From positions 186,001 to 250,000 of the forward strand of contig NZ_VOBQ01000004.1 in the NCBI RefSeq assembly GCF_007833165.1: a stretch of DNA of 64,000 nt. Direction: 5' to 3'. The notes beneath the pieces were generated by a model. It was not told where the DNA came from and ran no database searches. It saw nothing but the letters and a program-made list of their open reading frames with translations. Below, piece after piece: positions 34,050 to 41,955 of the stretch; within the stretch, counting starts at the first letter, position 1, and every line of letters starts with the position of its first letter. The DNA is from Caenimonas sedimenti (GTDB lineage Bacteria; Pseudomonadota; Gammaproteobacteria; Burkholderiales; Burkholderiaceae_C). The position numbers were made by a program, and so were the translations under genes.

Positions 34050-34544
34050 ATGAAGAAGTTCCTGCTCACCGCGGCCGCGCTGGCGGCCTGCAGCATGGCA
34101 CTGGCCAAGATCCCCCCGCCGGTGCTCGACGATGCGGCCAAGGCGAAGGCGGCCGAAACAGCCGCCAAGACGGCCTGGCAGGCGAAGGTCGATGGCTATC
34201 TGCTGTGCAAGGCGCAGGACCGCGTGGCGGCCGCCTACAAGAAGACGGCGACGGCCAAGCCGGCTGCCGCAATGGCGCCGGCTGCCATGCCGGCAGCTGC
34301 TCCCGCGACCCCTGCAGCGGCGCCGGCCAGCGGCACGCCCGTGGTGGCATCGGCGGCCCCCCCGGGCCCCGCGGCCTGCGCAGACCCGGGTCCGTTCGCC
34401 TATGCACCGCCGGACCAGAAGCCGCTGGAGACGTCGGGCGCGCATTCGCCCGCACCGACCGCGGCCAGCCCGCCCAGCGTGAAGGCGCCGTCGGCGGAGA
34501 TGGCACCCAGCAAGCCGGCGACCGCGCCCGCGAAGAAGTCCTAG
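34050..34544 (+). CDS. Exported Ala/Pro-rich protein at the end of the fdh operon
   Basis: 164 residues: signal peptide (about 1-19, ending SMALA), a short helical segment with KTAWQAKVDGYLLCKAQDRV and two cysteines, and then a long Ala/Pro low-complexity tail. No named family recognised. AGGAGA and a 14-base spacing to the gamma stop place it in the fdh operon. Similar short exported proteins with a YLLCKAQDRVA-like core may be conserved after fdh genes, but I cannot confirm this. Role unknown. Confidence 0.75.
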   Translation: MKKFLLTAAALAACSMALAKIPPPVLDDAAKAKAAETAAKTAWQAKVDGYLLCKAQDRVAAAYKKTATAKPAAAMAPAAMPAAAPATPAAAPASGTPVVASAAPPGPAACADPGPFAYAPPDQKPLETSGAHSPAPTAASPPSVKAPSAEMAPSKPATAPAKKS

Positions 34545-34578
34545 AAGCCGCCCCTGCGCCGTCCGCGGAACGCCGTCT

Positions 34579-35667
34579 TCAGGTGTTCTTCGACACCGTG
34601 ATGGTCGGGAATTTCGCCGAGAAGTCCTTGGCCTTGGCGGCGATCTTCACCGCCATCTGGCGGGCGATGTCCTTGTAGATGCCGGCGGCGTGGCCGTCGG
34701 GGTCGGCCACGACCGTCGGCTTGCCGCTGTCCGCCTGCAGGCGGATCTGCATGTCCAGCGGCAGCGCGCCCAGGTAGTCGATGCCGCGCTCGGCCGCGTA
34801 ACGCTTGCCGCCGCCCTCGCCGAAGATGTGCTCGGAGTGCCCGCACTGGCTGCACACGTGCACGGCCATGTTCTCCACGATGCCGAGGATGGGCACGCCG
34901 ACTTTCTCGAACATCGTCACCGCCTTCTTGGCGTCGATCAGGGCGATGTCCTGCGGCGTGGTGACGATCACCACGCCCGTCATCGGCACTCTTTGCGACA
35001 AGGTCAGCTGGATGTCGCCGGTGCCGGGGGGCATGTCGACGATGAGGTAGTCCAGGTCTTCCCAGTTGGTCTGGCGCAGCAGCTGCTCCAGCGCCTGCGT
35101 AGCCATCGGGCCGCGCCAGATCATCGCCTCCTCCTGGTTGATCAGGAAGCCGATCGACATCACCTGGACGCCGTGGTTCTCCAGCGGGTCCATGGTCTTG
35201 CCGTCCGCGCTCTCGGGGCGGCGGTCGATGCCCAGCATCATGGGCTGGCTGGGTCCGTAGATGTCGGCGTCGAGCACGCCCACCTTCGCGCCCTCGGCCG
35301 CGAGCGCCAGCGCCAGGTTGGCCGCGGTGGTGCTCTTGCCCACACCGCCCTTGCCCGAAGCCACGGCGACGATGTTCTTCACGTTCGGCATCAGCTGCAC
35401 GCCGCGTTGCACCGCATGCGTTGTCACCCTGGTCGTGATATTGACCGTGACGTTGTCGACGCCGCCCACCGACTTGGCGGCGGCCAGCAGCGCCTTGCGC
35501 AGCCCGGGGACCTGGCTTTTCGCCGGATAGCCGAGCTCGACGTCGAAGGACACGTTGGCGCCTGTCACCTGGAGGTTCTTCAGGGCCTTGGTGCTGACGA
35601 AATCCTTGCCCGTGTTCGGGTCGATCACGCCGGCAAGCGCGGCGAGCAATTGTTCTGGGGTAGCCAT
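34579..35667 (-). CDS. apbC: Mrp/ApbC iron-sulfur cluster carrier ATPase
   Basis: 362 residues. An N-terminal MIP18-like (DUF59) domain (about 3-75) precedes the P-loop ATPase with deviant Walker A GKGGVGKSTTAAN (around 106-118). The C-terminal cluster-binding CSQCG motif follows. It carries and transfers [4Fe-4S] clusters to apoproteins, useful beside the many Fe-S subunits encoded here, although this gene is normally linked to metG. The ATG at 35667 starts a normal-length protein; the longer frame to 35925 runs antisense to the next gene. It is divergent from the lipoprotein at 35736. Confidence 0.93.
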   Translation of the reverse strand: MATPEQLLAALAGVIDPNTGKDFVSTKALKNLQVTGANVSFDVELGYPAKSQVPGLRKALLAAAKSVGGVDNVTVNITTRVTTHAVQRGVQLMPNVKNIVAVASGKGGVGKSTTAANLALALAAEGAKVGVLDADIYGPSQPMMLGIDRRPESADGKTMDPLENHGVQVMSIGFLINQEEAMIWRGPMATQALEQLLRQTNWEDLDYLIVDMPPGTGDIQLTLSQRVPMTGVVIVTTPQDIALIDAKKAVTMFEKVGVPILGIVENMAVHVCSQCGHSEHIFGEGGGKRYAAERGIDYLGALPLDMQIRLQADSGKPTVVADPDGHAAGIYKDIARQMAVKIAAKAKDFSAKFPTITVSKNT

Positions 35668-35735
35668 GGGAGACAGTGTACTGACGCGCCACCCTCGGGT
35701 AAGCTGCCGCCCAGACAAACCCAGGGGACTTGGCG

Positions 35736-36587
35736 ATGACTTCTTCTTCCGTGCGCGGCCTGGCCATCCTTTTCGCGGCGGTCGCCGCCCTGTCCGCCGG
35801 CTGCGGCGGCTCGGACGATGACGGCTCAGCCGCGCCCGCGCCGGCTCCGGCGCCTGCCCCCGCCCCTGTGCCCTCCCCATCGCCCGCCCCCGCTCCGGCG
35901 CCTGCGCCCGCTCCGTCGCCGGCACCCGCCGCAGGGCTCGCTTCGGAGTGCTTCCCCGGCACGACCGCCACCGTCGGCACGACGTACCAGCTGAACTATG
36001 AGGTGTCGGGCGCCCTCACGGGCACCAGCGCCACCAGCGGCACCGTGTCGAGCGGCACTTTCAACGGCGTCAGCGGCCTGACCGCCCAGGCGCAGACCGT
36101 CACCACCAACTATTCCGCGCCAGCGGCGCAGGCGGGCTCCGTGACGGTGGACCTCACGACGTACCAGGCCTTCGAGGGCAACGACGTCATCCTGCATGGC
36201 GCACAGGGCTCCGCGACCGTCCCGGGGCTGGGCAGCGTCGCAACGCGAACCGTTTTGGCTCCGCCGGCACGCGACAAGCGCTTCACGCTGGCTGCCGGCG
36301 GCACCTACAGCTACACCTCGAACGCCACCACCACCGTGACGCCGCCCGGGACCAGCACGCCTGTCACCACGACCACCAACGTGACCTACGCCGGCCAGGA
36401 AAGCATCACGGTCCCCGCGGGCACCTTCACCACCTGCAAGTTCCAGTCGAACACCGGCGGCGCCACGACGACCGAGTGGGTCATCAAGGGCAAGGGGGTG
36501 CTGGCCCGCAGCGTGTCGCCCTCGGCCAGCGGCGAGGTGATCCTGCAGTTGCAGGCGAGTTCGCGGCTCAACGGCGCGGCGCTCTGA
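35736..36587 (+). CDS. Lipoprotein with Ala/Pro stalk, unknown family
   Basis: 283 residues. The lipobox is LSAGC (cysteine near residue 20), followed by an acidic GGSDDDG spacer and an Ala-Pro/Ser-Pro repeat stalk of about 45 residues (roughly 30-73). The domain beyond is Thr/Ser/Val-rich, probably all-beta, with a pair of segments containing one Cys each (ASECFPG near 77 and FTTCKFQ near 229). It looks like a cell-surface or periplasmic beta protein on a flexible stalk. It sits between mrp and metG, which are more often direct neighbours. The ATG at 35736 is chosen over the TTG two codons earlier. Confidence 0.75.
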   Translation: MTSSSVRGLAILFAAVAALSAGCGGSDDDGSAAPAPAPAPAPAPVPSPSPAPAPAPAPAPSPAPAAGLASECFPGTTATVGTTYQLNYEVSGALTGTSATSGTVSSGTFNGVSGLTAQAQTVTTNYSAPAAQAGSVTVDLTTYQAFEGNDVILHGAQGSATVPGLGSVATRTVLAPPARDKRFTLAAGGTYSYTSNATTTVTPPGTSTPVTTTTNVTYAGQESITVPAGTFTTCKFQSNTGGATTTEWVIKGKGVLARSVSPSASGEVILQLQASSRLNGAAL

Positions 36588-36626
36588 CCCTGGCGCCGCC
36601 GGCGGCGGTGCCCCCCGGATAAACTT

Positions 36627-36649
36627 GAGGGTTCCCCCTGGAAACCCTC
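36627..36649 (+). promoter_or_regulatory. Hairpin abutting the metG start codon
   Basis: GAGGGTTCC (36627-36635) can pair with GGAAACCCTC (36640-36649) with one bulged A, ending on the base before the ATG. It would mask the only Shine-Dalgarno-like bases (GGAAA). Confidence 0.45.
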
Positions 36650-38683
36650 ATGCCCGCACCGCGCAAGCTCTTCGTCACCACCGCCCTGCCGTACGCCAAC
36701 GGCAAGTTCCACATCGGCCACATCATGGAGTACATCCAGGCCGACATCTGGGTGCGGCACCAGCGGATGCAGGGCAGCGAGGTGAATTTCGTCTGCGCGG
36801 ACGACGCCCATGGCGCGCCCATCATGATCGCGGCCGAGAAAGCCGGCCAGACGCCGCAGGCCTTCGTGGCCGGGATCGCGGCGGGCCGCAAGGAATACCT
36901 CGACGGCTTCCACATCGCCTTCGACAACTGGCACTCGACCGACAGCCCGGAGAACACGGAACTCGCGCAGCAGATCTATCGCGACCTGAAGGCCAGCCAG
37001 CTGATCTCGAGCAAGGTGATCGAGCAGTTCTTCGACCCGCAGAAGAACATGTTCCTGCCGGACCGCTTCATCAAGGGCGAGTGCCCCAACTGCCATGCCA
37101 AGGACCAGTACGGCGACAACTGCGAGGTCTGCAGCAAGGTCTACAGCCCGACCGACCTGATCAACCCGTATTCGGCGCTGTCCGGCGCGACGCCAGTGCT
37201 CAAGAGCTCCGAACATTTCTTCTTCAAGCTGTCGGACCCGCGCTGCCTGGCTTTCCTCAACGAATGGACGAACAGCGGCGCGGTGCAGCCCGAGGTGCTG
37301 AACAAGATCAGCGAATGGCTGGTGCCGGGCGAGAACGGCCAGGCGGCCATGGGCGACTGGGACATCAGCCGCGACGCGCCCTACTTCGGGATCGAGATTC
37401 CCGATGCGCCGGCCAAGTACTTTTACGTCTGGCTCGACGCGCCGGTCGGCTACCTGGCTTCGCTCAAGAACTACCTGGGCAAGACGGGTGTCGACTACGC
37501 GTCGTACATCGCCGATCCGTCCCTGGAGCAGTACCACTTCATCGGCAAGGACATCATCATCTTCCACACCCTGTTCTGGCCGGCGATGCTGCACTTCAGC
37601 GGGCGGAAGGCGCCCGACGCGATCTTCGTGCACGGGCACCTGACCGTCGGCGGCGAGAAGATGAGCAAGAGCCGCGGGACCGGCCTGGATCCGCTGAAAT
37701 ACCTGTCGCTGGGCATGAATCCCGAGTGGCTGCGGTACTACATCGCGGCCAAGCTGAATGGGCGCAGCGAGGACATCGACTTCATCCCGGAAGATTTCAT
37801 GGCCCGGGTCAACAGCGACCTGATCGGCAAGTACGTGAACATCGCGAGCCGCGCGGTCAAGTTCGTGCCAGGTGGCAAGCTGGTGGCCAGCGCGCCGCTG
37901 CCCGGCGTGGACGCGAACGCGCTGACCGATACCGTGCGCGCTCTCTACGAGTCGCGCGACTATGCGAAGGCATTGCGCGAGATCATGGCGGCGGCCGACC
38001 AGGTCAACACCGCCTTCGACGCCGCCGCGCCCTGGAAGCTGGCCAAGGAAGGCAAGGGCGACGAGGCTGCCGCCGTCGGCAGCCAGTGCCTGCAGGTGTT
38101 CAAGCTGCTCACCGCGTGCCTGAAGCCGGTGCTGCCGGCCCTCGCCGCGCAGGCCGAGGCTTTCCTCCAGTGTGAGCCGCTGGTCTGGACCAACGCCGCC
38201 GCGCCGCTCGCTGCCGGCCATACGGTCGGCAAGTATGAACACCTGATGCAACGCGTGGACGTGAAGCAGCTCGATGCCCTGTTCGAGCCGCCGGCGGAAG
38301 CCGAGCCTGAAAAGCTCATTCCTGGCGGCGAAGAGATCGCTCCCACCATCACCATCGACGACTTCACCAAGATCGACCTGCGCATCGCGAAGATCGTCGA
38401 ATGCAAGGCGGTCGAGGGCTCGACCAAGCTGCTGCAGCTGACGCTGGATGCCGGCGAAGGCCGCATGCGCAACGTCTTCTCCGGCATCGCGTCCGCGTAC
38501 AAACCGCAAGACCTGGTCGGCAAGCTCACCGTGCTGGTCGCCAACCTGGCGCCGCGCAAGATGAAGTTCGGCGTGAGCGAGGGCATGGTGCTGGCGGCCA
38601 GCCATGGCGACGAGAAAGCCAACCCCGGCATCTACGTGCTGGAACCCAGCCCGGGCGCGCAGCCGGGGATGCGGGTGCGCTGA
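36650..38683 (+). CDS. metG: Methionyl-tRNA synthetase
   Basis: 677 residues, the standard length for the dimeric bacterial form. HIGH motif at residues 21-24, a zinc-binding [17 protein letters not shown] knuckle near 144-160, and KMSKS at 337-341. The C-terminal OB-fold tRNA-binding domain spans about 575-677 ([18 protein letters not shown]). It charges initiator and elongator tRNA-Met. A hairpin directly precedes the ATG. The stop lies four bases from the stop of the convergent LysR gene. Confidence 0.97.
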   Translation: MPAPRKLFVTTALPYANGKFHIGHIMEYIQADIWVRHQRMQGSEVNFVCADDAHGAPIMIAAEKAGQTPQAFVAGIAAGRKEYLDGFHIAFDNWHSTDSPENTELAQQIYRDLKASQLISSKVIEQFFDPQKNMFLPDRFIKGECPNCHAKDQYGDNCEVCSKVYSPTDLINPYSALSGATPVLKSSEHFFFKLSDPRCLAFLNEWTNSGAVQPEVLNKISEWLVPGENGQAAMGDWDISRDAPYFGIEIPDAPAKYFYVWLDAPVGYLASLKNYLGKTGVDYASYIADPSLEQYHFIGKDIIIFHTLFWPAMLHFSGRKAPDAIFVHGHLTVGGEKMSKSRGTGLDPLKYLSLGMNPEWLRYYIAAKLNGRSEDIDFIPEDFMARVNSDLIGKYVNIASRAVKFVPGGKLVASAPLPGVDANALTDTVRALYESRDYAKALREIMAAADQVNTAFDAAAPWKLAKEGKGDEAAAVGSQCLQVFKLLTACLKPVLPALAAQAEAFLQCEPLVWTNAAAPLAAGHTVGKYEHLMQRVDVKQLDALFEPPAEAEPEKLIPGGEEIAPTITIDDFTKIDLRIAKIVECKAVEGSTKLLQLTLDAGEGRMRNVFSGIASAYKPQDLVGKLTVLVANLAPRKMKFGVSEGMVLAASHGDEKANPGIYVLEPSPGAQPGMRVR

Positions 38684-38687
38684 GCCT

Positions 38688-39578
38688 TCAGGCAGCCGCT
38701 TCGCGGCGCACCCAGTCGGCGAACAGGTCGGCCGCGGCGTGGGCCGGTTGCGCGCGGCGTCGGCACAGGTAGTAGCCGCGACCGGTCGTCGCGGTCACCG
38801 GCAAGGGCGAGACCAGGCGGCCCTCCGCCAGGTCGCCCTCGACCACGCACTTCTGCACCACGGCCACGCCCGTGCCCGCGCGCGCCGCGCCGATGAGGTT
38901 GGCGACCAGGTCGAAGCCGAAGCCCTTCCAGTTCTTGGGCATGCGCGCGCCGGCGGCGGCAGCCCAGGTGTCCCAGTTCTGCGGGTAGTTCGAGTGGTAC
39001 AGGATGGGCCGCGCGAGCAGGTCGTCCGCGCCACGCACGCCTTGCGCCAACGCCGGCGCGCAGACCGCCACGATCTCGCGCCCGATCAGGTAGCTCGCGC
39101 TGATCTGCCGGGGCCACCGGTGCTGCGGGCTGGGTTTCAGGTCGATCCACAGATCCACGTCCTCGCGCGCGAAGGTCTCGTTCGGGTGGTAGGTCCGGAA
39201 CTCCAGTTCCACCTCGGGGTGCGCACTGCGAAACTTCTCGAGGCGGGGCATCAGCCACAAGTTGCCCAGGCTGGTGACCACGCTCAGGCGCAGCCGCATG
39301 CGTTCTGGCGCGCGCCGCAGCTTGTGCGCCGCGGCCTCGAGCGCGGCGACCGGCTTTTCAGCCAGCGCGCGCAGCTGCAGCCCGGCCGGCGTGGTTTCCA
39401 CGCCGCCCGGCGTGCGGTGGAACATGTCCTGGCCCAGCCCCTCTTCCAGCCGGCGCACCGCGCGGCTGACGGCCGCCTGCGTCACGCACAGCTGTTCCGC
39501 GGCCTTGCGGAAACTGCCCGTGCGCGCCACCGCCAGGAAGGCGTGCAACTCCACCAGGGATGGACTGTGAATCAGCAC
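38688..39578 (-). CDS. LysR-family transcriptional regulator
   Basis: 296 residues with an N-terminal winged helix-turn-helix (about 7-65; FLAVARTGSFRKAAEQLCVT) and a periplasmic-binding-like effector domain (about 95-290). It is divergent from the Bug-type binding-protein gene, the usual arrangement for a LysR target. The first start is GTG at 39578; a later GTG (LVELHAF) is possible. An ATTACAT-C-ATGTCAT repeat at 39585-39599 in the shared promoter may be its site. The effector is unknown. Confidence 0.88.
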   Translation of the reverse strand: MLIHSPSLVELHAFLAVARTGSFRKAAEQLCVTQAAVSRAVRRLEEGLGQDMFHRTPGGVETTPAGLQLRALAEKPVAALEAAAHKLRRAPERMRLRLSVVTSLGNLWLMPRLEKFRSAHPEVELEFRTYHPNETFAREDVDLWIDLKPSPQHRWPRQISASYLIGREIVAVCAPALAQGVRGADDLLARPILYHSNYPQNWDTWAAAAGARMPKNWKGFGFDLVANLIGAARAGTGVAVVQKCVVEGDLAEGRLVSPLPVTATTGRGYYLCRRRAQPAHAAADLFADWVRREAAA

Positions 39579-39584
39579 CTGCTC

Positions 39585-39599
39585 ATTACATCATGTCAT
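39585..39599. promoter_or_regulatory. Imperfect palindrome in the LysR/Bug divergent promoter
   Basis: ATTACAT-C-ATGTCAT, seven-base arms with one mismatch, just upstream of the LysR start. It has the T-N11-A form expected of LysR-type sites (TTACATCATGTCA). Confidence 0.4.
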
Positions 39600-39684
39600 C
39601 ACCCTGGACCCGAATGTCGTTTGCCCGCGGCCCGCGCCGCGCCTAACCTCCGGGCCACTTCCACCCCAAGCACCGGACACACCC

Positions 39685-40668
39685 ATGACCACCCGCCGCC
39701 ACCTCCTCCAGGCCGCTGCCGCCGGCGCCGCCACCATCGCCCTGCCGTCACACGCCCAGGCCGGCTGGCCCAAGCAGCCGATCACCCTGATCGACCCCTT
39801 CCCCGCTGGCGGCAACACGGATTACTTCTCACGCCTGCTGGCTGACCGCCTGGGGCCGCTGCTGGGCACCCAGGTGGTGGTGGAAAACAAGGCCGGCGGG
39901 GGCGGCCTGATCGGCGCGACCCACGTCGCCAGGGCCAAGGCGGACGGCTACACGCTGGGGCTGGCGTCGGTGAGCACCTTGTGCGCGGGCCCCGCCGTGC
40001 ACCCGCCTTCCAACGTGCGCTACGACCCGCAGAAGGACTTCTCGTACATCAGCAAGCTGGTCACCGTGCCGAGCCTGATGGTGACCAACAACAAGATGCC
40101 GGTCGCCAGCTTCAAGGAACTGGTGGCGCTGGCCCGGACCAAGCCGGGGCGCATCAGCATCGGCATTCCGGGCATCGGCTCGGCCGGCCACGTGCTGACC
40201 GAGTACCTGATGCGGCTGGCCGACGTGCGGCTGCTGCTGGTGCCGTACAAGAGCGGCGGCGTCATGCTGAACGACCTGATCGCCGGCCAGCTGGACGTGC
40301 TGAGCACCAACATCCCCGAGCTGCTGCCGCATGTGAAGACCGGTGCCATCCGGGCCCTGGCCGTGCGCGACATGCGCCGCGTGTCGGCGCTGCCGGACAT
40401 CCCGACCTATGCGGAGCTGGGGCTGGCGGAAGTCTCGCAGCCGCTGTGGTTCGGCCTGGTGGCGCCGGCCGGCGTGCCGGAGCCGATCCTGGCGAAGATT
40501 CGCGCGGCCACCCACAAGGCCATGGTGGACCGGGTGTTCCTGGACAAGACGCTGGCCGTCTCCGCCTCGGTCAGCCCGAGCAGCGGGCCGGAGTTCCGCG
40601 CGGACGCCGGGGCCCTGCTGGCCAGGCTGCGCGAGGTGGTGCGCACCGCCGGCATCAAGCCCGACTGA
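39685..40668 (+). CDS. Bug-family tripartite tricarboxylate transporter binding protein
   Basis: 327 residues. The signal peptide resembles a Tat leader (TTRRHLLQAAAAGAA, about 2-16). Mature residues follow the Bug fold: PITLIDPFPAGGNTDYFSR, VVENKAGGGGLIGATHVA, and the VPYKSGGVMLNDLIAGQ segment. Such proteins bind carboxylates and feed TctAB permeases, but no tctA or tctB lies in the window, so it is an orphan, as is common in Burkholderiales. It is probably regulated by the divergent LysR protein. N-formylglutamate amidohydrolase starts four bases after the stop. Confidence 0.9.
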   Translation: MTTRRHLLQAAAAGAATIALPSHAQAGWPKQPITLIDPFPAGGNTDYFSRLLADRLGPLLGTQVVVENKAGGGGLIGATHVARAKADGYTLGLASVSTLCAGPAVHPPSNVRYDPQKDFSYISKLVTVPSLMVTNNKMPVASFKELVALARTKPGRISIGIPGIGSAGHVLTEYLMRLADVRLLLVPYKSGGVMLNDLIAGQLDVLSTNIPELLPHVKTGAIRALAVRDMRRVSALPDIPTYAELGLAEVSQPLWFGLVAPAGVPEPILAKIRAATHKAMVDRVFLDKTLAVSASVSPSSGPEFRADAGALLARLREVVRTAGIKPD

Positions 40669-40672
40669 CGCC

Positions 40673-41566
40673 GTGCCGCCTTACATCCTTCAGCTGCCGG
40701 CAGCCGGCGTGGCGCCGGTCCCGCTGGTGTGCGACTCGCCCCACAGCGGCACCCGGTACCCCGCGGATTTCGGTCATGCCATCGACCTGGCGGCGCTCAG
40801 GCGCAGCGAGGACACGCACGTGGACACGCTGTGGTCTGCGCTGCCGCGAGCCGGGGCCGCCCTGCTGTGCGCGACCTTCCCGCGCAGCTACATCGACTGC
40901 AATCGCGACGAAGCGGACATCGACCTGTCCATGCTCCAAGGCGAATGGCAGCGGCCAGCCAGGCCGTCGCAGCGCGGCCTGGCGCTGGGCAACGGCCTGG
41001 TGTGGCGGCGCACGCCCGAACACCTCGAGATCTACCGCCGCCGCCTGGGTGCGGCCGAAGTCGAAGGCCGGATCGACCGGTATTGGCGGCCCTACCGCGA
41101 GGCGCTCGTCCGCCAGCTGTCGCTTTGCGAAGAGGCGCATGGCGCCTGGTGGCACCTCAACCTGCACTCCATGCCCAGCAACGCCTACGAGCGCCTGGGG
41201 CTGGGCACCGCCCGCCCGTTGGCCGACGTCGTCCTCGGCGACCGCCACGGCAGCACCTGCAGCCCGGGTTTCCTGCACGAGGTGCGAAGCGCCTTCGAGG
41301 CACAGGGCCTGACGGTGGCGGTGAATGATCCCTACGAAGGCGCCGAACTCGTTCGCGTTTCGGGCGACCCGGCCCGGCATCGGCACAGCCTGCAGGTGGA
41401 GATCAATCGCGCGCTTTACATGGATGAAGGCACGCGCGAGCCCGGACCCGGGTTTGCGGCGTTGGCCACGGCCATCGGCGGCGTTGTGGCTCGCCTGGCC
41501 GCCTATGTGACGCGGGAGGGCAACGCTTTACGCGATCGACAACGTGCGACCGCCGCCGGTTCCTAG
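40673..41566 (+). CDS. N-formylglutamate amidohydrolase family protein
   Basis: 297 residues. Family marks: VCDSPHSGTRYP near the N-terminus, FPRSYIDCNRDEADID and the metal-site segment WHLNLHSMPSN, then QVEINRALYMDE near the C-terminus. Members hydrolyse N-formyl-glutamate to glutamate and formate at the end of one histidine-degradation route, or cleave related amides. No other hut genes are seen, so the substrate is open; release of formate would connect with the two formate dehydrogenases. The start is a GTG at 40673, five bases after the upstream gene. Confidence 0.85.
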   Translation: MPPYILQLPAAGVAPVPLVCDSPHSGTRYPADFGHAIDLAALRRSEDTHVDTLWSALPRAGAALLCATFPRSYIDCNRDEADIDLSMLQGEWQRPARPSQRGLALGNGLVWRRTPEHLEIYRRRLGAAEVEGRIDRYWRPYREALVRQLSLCEEAHGAWWHLNLHSMPSNAYERLGLGTARPLADVVLGDRHGSTCSPGFLHEVRSAFEAQGLTVAVNDPYEGAELVRVSGDPARHRHSLQVEINRALYMDEGTREPGPGFAALATAIGGVVARLAAYVTREGNALRDRQRATAAGS

Positions 41567-41569
41567 AAT
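41564..41569 (+). promoter_or_regulatory. Possible -10 hexamer for the small lipoprotein
   Basis: TAGAAT, overlapping the previous stop codon, ends nine bases before the ATG at 41579. No Shine-Dalgarno is visible. Confidence 0.45.
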
Positions 41570-41578
41570 GTGGGCTCC

Positions 41579-41803
41579 ATGCCCCCCCATTTACCGCTTC
41601 ATTCTCCCGGCCTGCGCCGCGTCGCCGCGGCCTGCGGCGTTGCCTTGCTTTGCACCGCCCTCGGCGGCTGCGGTGTCATCCTGGTGGCCGGCACGGCCGC
41701 TTCCCTGGCCGTCGATGCCACGGTGGGCGTCGTCAAGCTCACGGGCAAGGCCGTCGGCGCCGCCGTGGATGTCGTGACGCCGGGCGGCGACGAGAAGAAG
41801 TAA
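41579..41803 (+). CDS. Small lipoprotein, NF038104-like
   Basis: 74 residues. A basic N-terminus and hydrophobic core lead to the lipobox ALGGC (cysteine near residue 31). The mature part is about 44 residues of Ala/Val/Gly with the repeating pattern DATVGVVKLTGKAVGAAVDV, ending in acidic/basic DEKK. This resembles small Burkholderiales lipoproteins of the NF038104 type; function unknown. The frame allows a GTG three codons earlier. A TAGAAT box nine bases before the ATG makes the ATG the better start. Confidence 0.65.
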   Translation: MPPHLPLHSPGLRRVAAACGVALLCTALGGCGVILVAGTAASLAVDATVGVVKLTGKAVGAAVDVVTPGGDEKK

Positions 41804-41955
41804 CCCGGCGGGGCGTACACTGGGCGCCATGGCCCCCACGGCGAAGGCCGCCCTCCCCCTCTCGCGCCGCAGGCGCTTCATCACCCGGCTGCACCACTGC
41901 GGCCCTCCGGCAACGAACTGAACCGACGCGTTCCGTTCGACTTCCGGAGACCTGC

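Noticed and set aside
35835..35940. Tandem repeat array in DNA
   Set aside because: It is the coding sequence of an Ala-Pro/Ser-Pro protein stalk and not an independent repeat or CRISPR.
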